DNA of 64,000 nt from contig JAJTWR010000109.1 of the NCBI GenBank assembly GCA_021613335.1, positions 18,501-82,500 of the forward strand, written 5' to 3'. The notes under the pieces were generated by a model. That model was not told the origin of the DNA. It ran no database searches and was given only the letters and a program-made list of their open reading frames with translations. Each line of letters opens with the position of its first letter. The stretch's first letter is position 1. Below are positions 47,065 through 64,000 of the stretch, piece by piece. The translations under genes and the position numbers were made by a program. Source of the DNA: Whitmania pigra. Taxonomy: Eukaryota > Annelida > Clitellata > Hirudinida > Haemopidae.

Positions 47065-49692
47065 CCGCATAGGACCGTAAAATCACACAAAAATTCCCAC
47101 GGCTTTGGAATCACAACCAGGTATTCAAACAGATTCACTTTTTTCCTAGAAGTTAGAAGCATTTTTTGAAATTAGATATAAATGAATAATATGCATTTTT
47201 AAAAGATTTTATTTTTGGATTGATTTTAGAATGCTTTAATTTAGCTGTGCGCTTGTTCAATATATAGTGAGTTTTCAAACACTTCGCCAGATTGCCATCG
47301 CAAAAGAAATGTTTATTTTTAAAATTTAAATTCATTTTTAAGCTAGGAGCATTTCATTCAAAGGCTTACCATAATAACTAAATGACATACTTTATAGATA
47401 TCTTAATGGAATCATGTCATTAGCATAATTAGTTAACTAGCTTTCGATATTTTACATCATCCTGACAATCCCTTCATGCAAAACATCGATTAATTATTCG
47501 CGATCAAAACTAACATCCTACATACTTAAACAATTACCTAATGCTGTTGAGTACTTAATTAAGTGATTACTCAATCAAAACAGTGCTGCACTGCCATAGT
47601 GTCGATGGAAAACAACATCAACTGATGCAACTAGACTCATCTATCTTTCCAAGGCAGACTCCTTAATGGAACGCGTCCATTCTCGTTTATCTGTGATGCC
47701 GTTCATGTATTTTCGAAGCTATCTATTTACTTGCCTTCCGTCTTACAAGACCTGACAATCGATGCCATAATTATTGTTTACCAAACAAAATTTAAGTTGA
47801 TTTCATACAAAGACTGAAGTTTCAAAGAGTAATATTTAATATTGTCTCATCGAGGTTTTTTCAATTGCATTATAATTTTCAATTTATTTTGCCTATATTT
47901 AATATATTTTACCTTGATCGTTAAAAGTTTCATTCCATTTTTTAAAATTTTAATAAAATTTAATTTCTTTTTCACCCTCATTTCAAACGATCTTCACATT
48001 CAGTTTCGGCGACCTTCACACAACACACCGCAAAATAATAAATAAATAATAATAAAAAATAATAAATAATAATAACCATTCATTCTCTTCAATCAGATCT
48101 CCGTTTAAACTCGCGCCAGATGCTGCTTAAAAGAATTTAAAGACAAATCCAGATTGAATGCAATTGGCGCGCCAAAAATTCGATTTATTATCGACTTATT
48201 GACTGACGCTTAAAAGCATTCAAAAATACTACTTGAGAATCACTGGTTTCGGTTTCAAGGGTAATTGTTGTATTATTTATAATATAATATTACTATTGTT
48301 ACTAGTATGTTATATATATATAACGTTTAATTTATAAGGTTATTGTTATAATTCAATGATGTTTCATGTGCTTATAATTAACATTAAACTGTACAAGTCT
48401 AAACTAAATAACACCTAATGGGAACTGTAAATGATTAATAAAGCAAATTTAATGAACAATTTGAAATTTAATCAACAATTACAACAACAACAACAACAAC
48501 AACTGTAGAAGCAAATCTAGCATCATCAACACAACGTTCAAATCCTAATGGTATCGACGGGAATCTCAGGTGTTTGAAGTGATATGATTACTTCCAAGGT
48601 TACCTGTGTTTTCCATGAACTTGGAGAACATGGATCAATTTCTTCTCCTTAAAAGAAGAGATTTCTGACCATGTACTGGCATTCATTTCTGCACTGATTT
48701 TGGAGAGTTTGGAGCCGATCGAGAATGCGTTTAGCGCCCGAGTGCTTAGAAGTGTTCAGGAATAGCTGTTGTTTTGAATTATGCAATCAATGAATATAAG
48801 TATTTTGCCTTTTTTAAGAAAGAATTGTTTAATTATTCAGTTTACGGCAGCTTCTAGAAAAATGAGAAATTAGCCTTTAAATTATTTTTTATGCTTCTGG
48901 TTTTTTAAGCTGTTTACGTATTTAGTCTTGTCCGACATTCACTTTTATCGACTCGTAAAACGCAATTTAGAAGACAATTCACTTCAATAATTCACTTCAA
49001 TGATTCACTTCACTCTTGAATGTCTGGAGCAATTTAGTCTGTAGTTAGTATTTGCCAAATACTATTTGGTCTGGTACAACATTCACTTTTACCTTCTGGA
49101 AAAACAAAACGATTCAGAAGACAGCTTACTCTTGTTGTTGTTACAATGTTTGGTGCAATTTCTGCAATTCAGAATTTGAAAAGCTCGATAAGTAGGCCTG
49201 GCATTCTACTATGAGATTAAGATGTATGCTTTAGTTCAACAATGCTACGCTGTAGTTCCTTCTCAAACTGGCCTTTTGAATGGGCCTTAAAATCTCAATA
49301 ACAACCATCCAAACGCGAAAGTTATTTATCATACATTGTCGCAATACTACATCATCATTGAATGATACAGATAAAATAAAATAAAATAAAATAGAATGAA
49401 ATAAAGCAGAAATAAAATTTAATTTAAACTTTCACTGCGGCCTTCAAGAACATGTTTACAAGACGCTTGTCAGTAACATATGCGGTGAACTTTTTATGTT
49501 AATTGTTTCTTTTCACCATGACGAACACCTACCATCGATTTCAGATCAGTTTCACCTGATTCGGCTGAGAAGCTTGCTGGTTACTTTGCAGCTTATAAGC
49601 GAACTCATTTAAACCTTAATTTTATTTGCTGAGAACAAAATCTTGAATTGCATTTCGATCTATATAGAAATCCGAAAGAAATAAAAGTTAAA
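47065..49692. other. Divergent intergenic region between ADAM17-like (-) and CYB5R4 (+)
   Basis: No gene recognised in 2.6 kb. Contains short (CAA)n at 48,480-48,505 and an E2F-like palindrome at 48,164. It should contain both promoters; no convincing TATA box. Confidence 0.55.
48164..48175. promoter_or_regulatory. E2F-like palindrome TTGGCGCGCCAA
   Basis: A perfect 12-base palindrome followed by AAA, matching the overlapping E2F consensus TTTSSCGC on both strands. It is 1.1 kb from the ADAM17-like start and 1.5 kb from the CYB5R4 start, in DNA otherwise poor in CG. Function inferred from sequence only. Confidence 0.35.
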
Positions 49693-52600
49693 ATGGGCTG
49701 TTCCAGCTCGAAATTGTCCATCCCTGTTTCTGGCTTTCAAAACAAACGAGGCGAATCGAGCGACAAGGGAGCCGGCAATTCCAAATCTGATGACATGTCG
49801 AATCTGAACTTGCCTAAAATTGTCGGAAAGGATTCAAACTCTAGCCTACCAATCGGTTCGAGCACCGGCAATCCTAGGAATAAGGTTGCCCTGATGCCGG
49901 GCAGATCCATGATTGATTGGATGAAGTACCATAGGAATGCCCCGGATCCTTCGGGTACAGGGGGGAAGATGCTGAGGGTGACCAGGGAGGAATTGGCCAA
50001 GCATAACAAGGAGGATGATGCATGGATGGCCCTGAATGGTAGGTGCTTTATTTAATTTTTATCGGGCCGGTTTTATTTTATTTAATTTTTGATTATTTGT
50101 TGTTATTGTTATGATGTCGTGTGAGAAGATGCTCGTATGTAGTTTAAACAGCTTGGTTTGTATTTTGATTGATCAAATATCTCCTTGTGGTGAGCAGACG
50201 ATTGTTGATGTTGAATGATGTTTCACGTGCTTTTGAGAATTGCTTTTGTGAATTGAAGAATTCGTTGAGAATCCAAGTAACCAAAAGAACCATGGATTAT
50301 CCTTTTGATGAATATCTGAATTTGTTTTACTTTGCTTTAATGAAAAAAAAACTAAATCGTGATATTCGACTTATTAATAAATATTTATTTTAAGCAAAAC
50401 TTTCCCTCAAATTTTATTAATCTTAGAATTTATGTAGAACTGAGTAGAATGACAATATGCATGATGGCAAGTACTTTTTGATGCCAGGATGTCACACTAT
50501 GGGAATGTAGGAAAATCATTAATTTGTTATTATTAAGTTGTAATTTAGTTACTGATGACAGGCTACATTTCTGGAGGAACCAATTAATTAATTTAGTTCA
50601 CACGTTTTTAATTATGTCACTAGTCAAGGATTATGGCCTAGCAGGCACAAGGACAAAATTAATGTTTTATTTTTTTTATTTATTCAAGCTGAAATGTCTC
50701 TTTGTGATGGTTTATCATTGATTTTTTTTTTTAAAAATCAATCACTGACGTCAGAAAATCTAAAAAATTCCTTTTGTCGACGTTAAAAACATTCGATTTT
50801 TAAGTGCAGCATGCGGTTGATTTCGTGTGAGCAGACGTCATTGGCGAGTGAATAAATAAATTAATAAATTCTGCAGGCTGCCCAATGGGTTGCTCTTATG
50901 CAAGTGGTTGTTATAGCTACAGTTTTAATAATAATGATAATAAAAATGATGATGGTAATAATGATAATAACAATGGTAATGAGCAAACCAGCCTGCATCA
51001 CCTGGGCGAGCCCTCGGGTAGGGGCAATGTGTAAACGGTGGATCGATTAAGAAGTGCCCTCAAACCATGTTAGGATATATTAATATAAAGAACTTAGAAT
51101 ATCAGGTAAATATGAATAAATAAGCAAGATAATTAATTAAAACTTGATCATAAATAGCCAGCACAATTAATTATTTTTTTAATCTAGGCTAAATTTGAGA
51201 ATCAGAAATTCAAATAATAAACATGGAATGATTACTATGCAAAAAAAATCTAACTGGCAAATCACAATGTCATTAACATTAAGATTATTCGTTAATATAT
51301 ATACTTAAAAAGCCATTTACTGAATTGTAAAACCTTAATTATGAATGCTAATGCGTAACAAATTACTTTACTACCTTTATTTTTAAGGTAAGGTGTACAA
51401 CGTCACCCCTTACCTGGAGTACCATCCAGGTGGAGTGTCAGAGTTGATGAGAGGGGCAGGCATAGATGGAACGGATTTGTTCAATGAGGTGAGCGAGGCT
51501 TACAAACGTAACTAATTATTTTCCATTAATTAATTAATTAATTATTTAATTAATTATGAGGCAATTCCTTAGGTTAAGTTACACTAGCTAATTGCATTTT
51601 TATTAATATTAATAGTATTGTTTTGTTTTTATTAATTTTTTTTTATATCCTGGATGAGTAAGTAAGCAATTAAAAGCAAAATCATGCTCAAATGATGACA
51701 TAGTTCACGACCTAGCTTGTATCAATTGAGGTCGTGTCAAACCGAAGAATGCAGTCATCCTTACAAAGGTCTTAGTCACTTAATTAGGCTCTAAAAAGAT
51801 TAGGTAGTTAGTTACCAGTTGAATAGTTATTTTTATTGATTAATTAATTAGTCTATTATTATTATTAAGATTATTCTTATAAAAAGTAATATTAATTTTG
51901 ATTGGAATATTTACCAAAAAATTGTTAGGATTACTTGCTAATTAATTATTACAAATACTAATTAATAATTCACCAGGTGCACAGGTGGGTGAATTACGAA
52001 TCCATGCTGAAGAGGTGTTGCGTCGGAATCTTCGACACTTCAACGACCACTTTCGACCGCCTTCACATCACTTGTTGGTTAATTAACTAATTAATAGTTA
52101 ATTAATTAATAGTTAATATAATATAATATTATTAATATTATTAAATCCAAGTAACAAAATGAATGCATAATGCTCCATGCATCATGCGTAATGCACTCGA
52201 TTCCTTTCCAGCTTCTCCATCGAACGGTGCACAACCGCAGAAGGCAGCTCAGAACTCGGACAAAGTGAAGAAGCCCAGGTATGAAGGGTGATGTCATGAT
52301 GATGTCATGATGATGATGACGATGATGTCATGATGATGATTATGATGATGATGATGTCATGATGATGATTATGATGATGATGATGATGATGACGATGATG
52401 ATGATGAGGATAATGCAAGATGAAATATAAATTATTGTTAATTTGTTAATATTGCCATTACAAAAACAACAATAGTGTTATTAATAATTTTTTTTAATAA
52501 TTTGAAGTTACTGTTACATCATTACTTAATAATTTATAATTATTATTTAATGATTTATAATAATTATTATTATAGTTATCATTAAATTGATAATAAATTT

Positions 52601-53060
52601 TATGTTTAGATTTTATTTACGGATTCCAGTTAAGAAAAATTTATTGTTAATTTAATGTTAACCATAATAACAAATTATGATAATGAAGTACTGAATAATA
52701 AAATGATAAATCATTGGATCTAATTAATTAATTAACCACGATAAGAGAATATGATAATGAATTACTGATTATTAAAATAATAAATCATTTCAGCAACAAT
52801 TTTGATAATAAATCTAATTAATATAACTAATTATCTGATTAATAACATACTTAACAGGTACAGTTGGTCACAGAAGGATGACATTGTGACAATCACAATT
52901 ACGACATTTTACGACGACATCCAACCACACCATGTCACGGTTGACATCACTGGACGAGACCTACTCATCCATGTCATCGTCAGAGACCACATTTTCTTAG
53001 TTGACATCAGTCAGTAGCTTTCAGTAGATCTTGAAGTTTAATTAAATTAATTACTTAATA

Positions 53061-53103
<43 letters not shown>

Positions 53104-56100
53104 CGAAAATAACAATAATAAAATAATTTCTTAATTATTAAAAATATTTACTAATTTTCAGATTTGGAAGCAGAGGTTTTGGATAAGTTTGATGGTGAGG
53201 AATATTTGTGAATTTGCAAATAATTATTTAAAAAAATAATTTTTTATTTATTAAATTTGATTCAATTTATTGAATTACTAATTGTTAACAAATTTTGACT
53301 GTTTAACAAATTTTCGACCCCTGAATGAATGTCCACTGACATTCCACTTTTACAATCATCAAACCATTGATCGACATTATTAATTAATTGATTGATTAAT
53401 TAATTTACTAATTAATTTATCGATTAAGTCGTGAAGTCTCCCGTCGAGAGCGGCGAAGTCGACGTGATTCTGAAGAAGAAGAAACCTGGAAATTTCTGGA
53501 AGGTCATCGGGAACTCGAAGGAGGAGGACAACCTTTGGAAGGTCTTCAGTGTCGGAGGTCTGCGATGGTGCGACCGTGGTTGTGATGATGGTTGTACTGG
53601 TCTTAATAGGCTGGTAATAGTGATAGTGATGATGATGATGACAGTTATTATTATTATTATCATTATAATTGTTGTTGTTATTATTATTATTGTTATTATT
53701 ATTATTATTAATATTTAACAAAATTATTATCACCCGCAGACCTGACCTATCGACGTTGTCGACTCATCAGCAAAGTGAAACTGACGCACGACGTTTTCTT
53801 CTTTCGTTTTCAACTCCCCACTCGTTCCTTCTTCGTCGTTCCCGTCGGTTGCCATGCCTTCCTGAGGGCGGATGTTGACGGTGAGATTTGATTGGTCACA
53901 GTTTTCCTGCTTTGCATAATTAATTAATAAATTAATTCGTGACGTTTGCCGTTTAAAAAACGAGAAATGTTATTTAATTGTATTAATTTGGCTGCATTCT
54001 TCTCTGGATACCAATGTTATTTTACTAATCTTGTATTTATTTTGTAACAAATAATTAAAAGTAATTTGAAATTTTAAATCAATGTAAATTTTGATTAAAA
54101 CTAATATTTTGCAACTTGATGCTCAACTGAGTAGAAAATAAATATTCGGTTATTAAATTTAAAAAACATTTTAACAAATTTATTAAAAAAATGTAAAACT
54201 TAGCATTTCTGTCATTCTCTCAATTTCCTAGAAGGAATCCAGATCACCAAGCCTTATACAGCTGTTCCTCGTTCCCTCAAATTGTCGAACAAATCAACCA
54301 CCACTAGTGCTTGTGATGACGACGACAACGACGATGGTGACGGATGCACCGTCAACTTCATCATCAAGATTTACCCCGACGGTGTCCTTACCCCATCTCT
54401 CGGGAGATTGAAAGAAGGTTCCCTGACCTTCAATCTACTGAGTTCAATTGAGTTCAAAGTTCAAATAGTGCTTTTGATTGTAATTTTACAATTCTAACAT
54501 TACCTCACCTTTAGCATTAGGGCTCATTTTGACAGTGGATTCATTTACATATTCATTAACATAACCAATGACACTAGGTCTTATTAATATATCGGCAGCT
54601 CATTAACATGATGGTTTATTAATATATTACCTCATCAACATAATTGTTCATTACACATTCAGGGGACAGTCTGGACATAAGCACGGTCTACACGGGCACG
54701 TCGTTCGAGGACAAACTGCCCCTCCTCGAATCCTCGTCCAGGGTTGTCCTAATGGCCGCGGGCACGGGGATCACCCCCATGTTGTCCGTGGTGAACCACC
54801 TGTCAAAGAGAGACAGCAAGGGCAGGTGAGGGAAGTCTGTTGACAAATGTTGATGCTGTTGGCTTTGCTCTGTTGGAATTTGTGCAGCATCCGCATCCAT
54901 AAGATGAGGACGATTGCTTAATAACTTGAGCTTGATTTATTATTGATCGTTAGAGATAAAAATTAATTGTAATGAGGTCGATTGATATTTATAATGAATA
55001 GTAATGAGGTCAATTTACATTTACAATGGATAGTGGCGATGTCAATTAATATCTATAATGAATAGTAATGAGGCTGATTAATATTCATGACCAAAAGGTC
55101 GGTCCAGTTGCTCTTCTTCAACAAGACAGAGGAGGACGTTGTATGGAGGGAGGAGCTCGAACAGTATTGTTGTAAGAACCCCTGGTGAGCTGAATGCTGA
55201 TTGGTTGTAAATAATAGTTAGTTAAATATTAATTAGTTAACTAATTGAATATTGATTGTACTAATTATTTATTTATTTCCTTAGGATACACGGTGAATTT
55301 TGTGTGTTCTTTGTTCTTGGTTCAGGATTTTGTTCAGAAATAAATTTTGTTAACGGCAGTTTTTATTTTATATTATCGTTAAGTTACATATTATATTATT
55401 TAAACAAGTTATTAAATAATGTTTTGTTGTTAGTCAATTAAATAAATAAATAAATCAGTAAGTTAATTAATCAATTAAATAAATTAATCAATCCACTTGA
55501 AGGTTCTCGTTCAGCTCCATTTTGTCTCAACCTTCGAACATTTGGAAGGGACTCAAGGGAAGAGTTGACCTTGAAATCATGACAAAGGTCGTCAAGGTCG
55601 AACGTGACGTCTGCTTCTTCTGCATCTGCGGTCCGAGCCCTTTCACAAGGACTGCCATCGAGTGGGTGTTGTTGTTGTTAATTATTTATAAATTGTTGTT
55701 AATTAATTATAAGTTGTTGTTGTTAATTATTTATAAGTTGTTGTTGTTAATTATTTATAAGTTGTTGTTGTTAATTATTTACAAGTTGTTGTTGTCAATT
55801 ATTTATAAGTTGTTGTTGTCAATTATTTATAAGTTGTTGTTGTTAATTATTTATAAGTTGTTGTTGTTAATTATTTATAAGTTGTTGTTAATTTTTGAAA
55901 TAATTAATTTTTGAGATAATTAGTAATAAATAATATTGTAAGTTGTCGTTGTTAATTAAAAGTTGTTGTTGTTAATTTATTAAATAATTAGTAATTACAA
56001 CAATAATAAGTATTATTACATCACATTTGATCATGCAATTTTCTTCACCAACAGTCTCCTTCACGGACTCTCGGTTGCCGATTCACACATCCATGCATTC

Positions 56101-56109
56101 ATAGAATGA
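49693..56109 (+). CDS. CYB5R4: Cytochrome b5 reductase 4 / NCB5OR
   Basis: Thirteen exons join in frame (571 aa): 49693-50038, 51388-51488, 51977-52073, 52212-52278, 52858-53009, 53162-53194, 53429-53557, 53740-53880, 54232-54417, 54663-54825, 55098-55184, 55503-55661 and 56055-56109. Order: low-complexity N terminus, cytochrome b5 domain (heme ligands in YHPGG and VHRW), CS domain (exons 5-7), then the FAD/NAD reductase with KPYTAV, AAGTGITPM and CICGPSPF. NCB5OR is an NAD(P)H oxidoreductase linked to ER redox and fatty-acid desaturation. The N terminus MGCSSSKLS looks like a myristoylation/palmitoylation signal; an upstream in-frame ATG at 49,648 would hide it. A Asp-rich insert (CDDDDNDDGDGC) sits in the FAD domain at 54,313-54,350. 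The last exon (LLHGLSVADSHIHAF) matches the family C terminus. Confidence 0.93.
52290..52412. repeat. (GAT)n-type tract in CYB5R4 intron 4
   Basis: GATGATGTCAT units followed by GAT runs. Confidence 0.85.
55665..55895. repeat. 24-base minisatellite at CYB5R4 intron 12 donor
   Basis: About nine copies of ttgttgttaattatttataag with a variable TTG, starting a few bases after the donor at 55,662. Confidence 0.92.
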
Positions 56110-57296
56110 TTCACGGACGGTCTTTAAAATTGATTTGGTACCAACCATCCAAGCACTAACTAAGAGCATTGCTATTATGTTTATCTATTTATTTATTTAT
56201 TTGTTCATTCATCCATCCATCCGATCAATCATTCATCTACCTATCCATCCATCTGATCAATCATTCATCTACCCATTCATCCATCCATCCATTCATTCAT
56301 TCATTCATTCATCCATTAATTAATTCATTCATTCATTCAATCAATCATTCATCTACCCATCCATCCATTAATTAATTAATTAATTAATTCATTCATTCGT
56401 TTGTTCATCCCGCTTGTAACTCTAGGGAATTCTTGTTGCTATGTTTGGAACACGGGTTTTTGTTTTGTGCATTTTAGCACCGATTTTAGCGGGTGGAAGG
56501 AAGATCTGCTTGCGATGAATCCATGCACATGTATGAATTGCTTGCACCGAGGGCTTTCAGTGTAATTAATGGATTAATAAATAAATAAATTATGTAGTAG
56601 ATAATATAAATCAATAAGTTACGTTATAAAGTGATAATTTGTGTTTCGTGATGAGGTCGACAGTGTAGAATTATTGAGAAATTGTTACATTCGTTTACGA
56701 TTTTGAAATTAATTTTTTTTTTTAATAAAACATTTGGCAACTGAAGTTGAATGGTTAATTATTTCATAGTTACTGAAACAAACCCACAAAAATTTCTTTT
56801 TTGGGGGAAACAACAATAATAATAATAATAAGATTAACAACAATAATTATTATTATAATTATAGCACTAATGTATTTTGCATGAATAATAATAGAGTTAA
56901 CAAGAGCAACAACAACAATAATAAAATTAAATAACATTTATAAAATTAACATAATTAAGATCAATTGCGATGACGTCATCGCCGTTACATCGTAATTTTT
57001 AGTTCGTTATCCGATGCCAGCAACGATAACAACTGGGCTCATGAATATTAATGACCTTCTCTTGGAGCTCAGCCAATGAGGTTCTGAGTAGCAATTTGGG
57101 TTCCAATTTTGTCTCATTTCACTCCGTTGCTGTGAACTTTGAAATGTTTTGTTCGTGAAAGCGAAATAATAAAAATTATTTTTTGAAAAAATGACAAAAA
57201 AAAATGATTTGTTGAAAGAAAAGTCAAAGGTGAGTTTTAGTCAGACTTATTAGAGGGCTCTCATAATAAGAGCAGCCATTTATATTAATTACAGTG

Positions 57297-57334
<38 letters not shown>

Positions 57335-57732
57335 GTAATAATAGCAGTAATAATAATAATAATAATAATAAAAGTTGCAGTATCACTAGTAAGTGACTAG
57401 TGCGCTGGTACTTAATGGGAACGCATTTGCTTCTGAGGGGAAATTGTTTTTTCGAGTGCAGAAGAGTATTATTGTTGTTGTTATTATTATCGAATTAATA
57501 TTTATAACAGTTTTTATTTATACACCGAATAGTTCTATCGAATTCCGAATAGTTTTATTGAAGCAAATATCTGACTAAGCTTTGAGTACCAAGTTAGTTG
57601 TATTCGATACATCATCAGTTGTATTAAATGTATCCAATGCATGAGTTGTATTAACTGTATCCAATGCATGATTTGTATTAATTGTATTGTATTAATTCGT
57701 CATTGTATTATTTATCAATTGTAGGAGTCAAG
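56110..57732 (+). other. Spacer with possible non-coding 5' exon of the EGF gene
   Basis: CATT/CATC-rich repeats at 56,180-56,400 and TAA at 57,300-57,372. Near 57,229 the sequence aaag|gtgagt is a good donor, and tcaattgtag|gagtcaag (about 57,725) a matching acceptor just before the EGF ATG. An untranslated first exon is therefore plausible; a frame opened in it would stop right after the junction. Confidence 0.4.
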
Positions 57733-58366
57733 ATGAGAAGTTGTATGTTTTCGTTGATTATGATAATGATGCTGATGACGATGGCGGACACCATGGATGA
57801 AATGGGTAAATGTTTCGTTTATCAGACATTCTGTTTTATTCTCTAATATTAATGATCGTCATTGTCATCATCATCATCATCATCATCATCGTCGTCATCG
57901 TCTTCGTCATCATTACCATCATCAGACGATCTTAAAGTTATTTTCCTTTAGTACTTAATTACGACCGATCAGTCCCCTCTGCCATATATACCATATACAC
58001 CATTTATACCATATATACCATATACATCATATATACCATATACACCATATATACCATACATACCATATATACCATATATACCATATATACTATATATACC
58101 ATATATACCATACATACCATATATACCATACATACCATATATACCATACATACCATATCACCCTACTTTTTTCTCTCTCTACCCCACCAGGACCACCGAC
58201 CCCGTCTGACTGCACCTGTCTGAACGGAGGCACTTGTTCCAATTACGTCACAGGAGACCTGGAAGAAACCTTTTGCATCTGCCCCAATCAATTCGAGGGT
58301 AACAGGTGTCAATACCTGGTACTTACCGGACACTCGAGCGGTGTAGGGGAGTCTGATGAGGGATGA
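57733..58366 (+). CDS. Small secreted single-EGF-domain protein
   Basis: Two exons, 57733-57805 and 58191-58366, phase-1 join, 82 aa. Exon 1 encodes a Met-rich signal peptide (MFSLIMIMMLMTMA). Exon 2 encodes one EGF-like domain, C-x-C-LNGGTC-x12-C-x-C-PNQFEGNRC, and ends in a short acidic tail with no transmembrane helix. Typical EGF has 3-7 residues between the first two cysteines; here there is one. A single soluble EGF module suggests a ligand or modulator, but receptor and pathway are unknown. The acceptor (ctctctctaccccaccag) is strong. Confidence 0.78.
57855..57925. repeat. (ATC)n tract in EGF gene intron
   Basis: ATC/GTC repeats. Confidence 0.88.
57980..58158. repeat. ATATACC/CATACACC minisatellite in EGF gene intron
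   Basis: Runs of accatatat and accatacat units (9 and 18-base periods). The minus-strand Met-Tyr-Gly-Ile frame is an artefact. Confidence 0.92.
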
Positions 58367-59062
58367 AGATGAAGATGAGGAAGATGATGACGGTGATGAT
58401 GATGATGGTGGTGGCGGAGATGATGCTAGCTTTTGCGCGGATTAGTAGTTAATTATATCAATTAAAGGCAATGTAGTAGTAGTAGCGTTAATAATAATAT
58501 TAATAATAATAATAATAATAATAAAACAATATAAATGTAATTATAATGATTATTATTTTCATTTAGCACTGTCTAGAACAAATAAATGAAATAGGGAGAC
58601 ATAACCGGGTTGAGACAGCATGTAATTCATTACCCAAATATAATCGCATTCAATAATTACACGTAATTGTTGTTATTTGTTCGAATTAAATATTTATTTG
58701 TTCGAATCAATTGCACATTTGTTCGTATTTGTAGAAGAATTAAAATATATGAGGTCGATTAATTCTCGTTCAGCATGTTCATCCATGCGTTTCCGAATAC
58801 AATTCCAATACCGAAAACCGAATACAAACTGGAGCCGAATACAGACAAGTTGAAATGCAGAAACATAAGTTTTCGAACCAAATACAAATAATAGTTTACA
58901 ACAAATAAACAGTACAAAGAAAGGTCAAATTTCCATTAATTAATAAAACAAATGGCTTATTGTATTGTATTCACTTGTTTGCATGTAAAATACAATCAAA
59001 GTAGTTGACATTAATGACTTTATGACAACTTTTAAATAATGTATCCAATTAATTTTAATAAC

Positions 59063-59098
<36 letters not shown>

Positions 59099-59637
59099 TT
59101 TAGCCATGATAAAAGCTCATGAATAATTAATTAGTTTTGTGAGTCAGCCGTTGTGATGGACGACGATAAGCCGAGGCACGTAAGTTTTGAAGAAGAAAAC
59201 AAATTAAAATAAAAATTGTTTTAAAATAAAATTGTTTTAAAATAAAAATGTTTTAAAATAAAAATGTTTTAAAATTATTTAGTAAACGAATAATTCGAGT
59301 AGCTCTGGTAATAGTTCTGTTTTTCATCTCTCAATTGGCACTTTATTTTCGGAATAATAAAAAAAAGGAATTTTTTCCCCATTTAATTTTCGTTTAAAAA
59401 AAATTCAAAAAACAAAATATTATAAATAAATAAAAAAAAATATTAAAAGAAAGCGCAAAAACATCTCAAATTCGTCTTCTATAATTTCCGGAAAAACTCG
59501 TTCGTTCGCTAGTTTCGTCGCTGAATTTAATTTCGTTTTCGAGACGAATTTCCTCTTCCAAACTTTCGATTCATATCAAGGTCATTTCGAACTCAAAGGG
59601 CAAGTAAAAGGTCGAAGGTCAGGATGGTATGTGAGGG
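58367..59637. other. Intergenic AT-rich DNA
   Basis: GAT and TAA tracts, otherwise no recognised gene. A short ATG frame at 59,156-59,180 (MDDDKPRH) followed by gtaagt could be a lone first exon, but no partner exon is visible. Confidence 0.45.

Positions 59638-64000
<4,363 letters not shown>

Noticed and set aside
50876..51017. Possible cassette exon inside the cytochrome b5 domain of CYB5R4
   Set aside because: It has a good acceptor (aaattctgcag) and a GT donor, but in the required phase it meets a TAG stop after about 13 codons, and the flanking exons already join perfectly.
59156..59180. Short ATG frame MDDDKPRH followed by gtaagt
   Set aside because: No second exon on the plus strand could be found; too short to call.

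Overview
This is nuclear DNA from a bilaterian animal. Genes are intron-rich with GT-AG borders. Exons are GC-richer islands in very AT-rich sequence packed with long microsatellites: (TAA)n, (GAT)n, (ATGG)n, (TGAG)n. Gene content (ADP-dependent glucokinase, an outer-dynein-arm docking coiled-coil protein, an ADAM17-type sheddase, NCB5OR/CYB5R4, a RING/B-box TRIM protein and PAN plus C-type lectin proteins) fits a metazoan. The huge four-base satellites remind me of annelid/leech assemblies, but that lineage is only a guess. Region 1 (1-13,000) is a recently duplicated cluster of secreted PAN/apple plus C-type lectin genes. Copy A (+), copy B (-, with a damaged splice donor), an exon fragment D and copy C (+) share promoters, introns and UTRs. 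hAT transposon and LINE relics and long ATGG, ATT and GAT satellites lie between them. The PAN exon is almost invariant while the ligand-side tail of the lectin domain differs in every copy. Region 2 (14,954-47,064) holds four intact multi-exon genes, all on the minus strand: ADP-dependent glucokinase (6 exons), a TRIM RING-B-box-coiled-coil-propeller protein (8 exons), an ODAD1/CCDC114/CCDC63-like docking subunit (12 exons) and an ADAM17-like metalloprotease (23 exons). The reading frames join across nearly every intron I checked. The ADAM17-like gene puts the centre of its HELGH zinc motif on a 6-base microexon and appears to use one GC-AG intron. Region 3 (47,065-58,366) starts with an intergenic block between the ADAM17-like gene (-) and a 13-exon CYB5R4/NCB5OR gene (+) with a myristoylation-type N terminus. 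A tiny secreted single-EGF protein gene (+) follows. Region 4 (59,638-64,000) is the 3' part of a minus-strand gene with a Ser-rich linker exon and a terminal I-set Ig domain, possibly Trio/Kalirin-like. It runs off the right edge, and a pair of inverted SINE-like repeats surrounds one of its exons. The single-copy genes are metabolic, ciliary, shedding and redox housekeeping and show no functional coupling. The lectin cluster is the fast-evolving, accessory part of the window.
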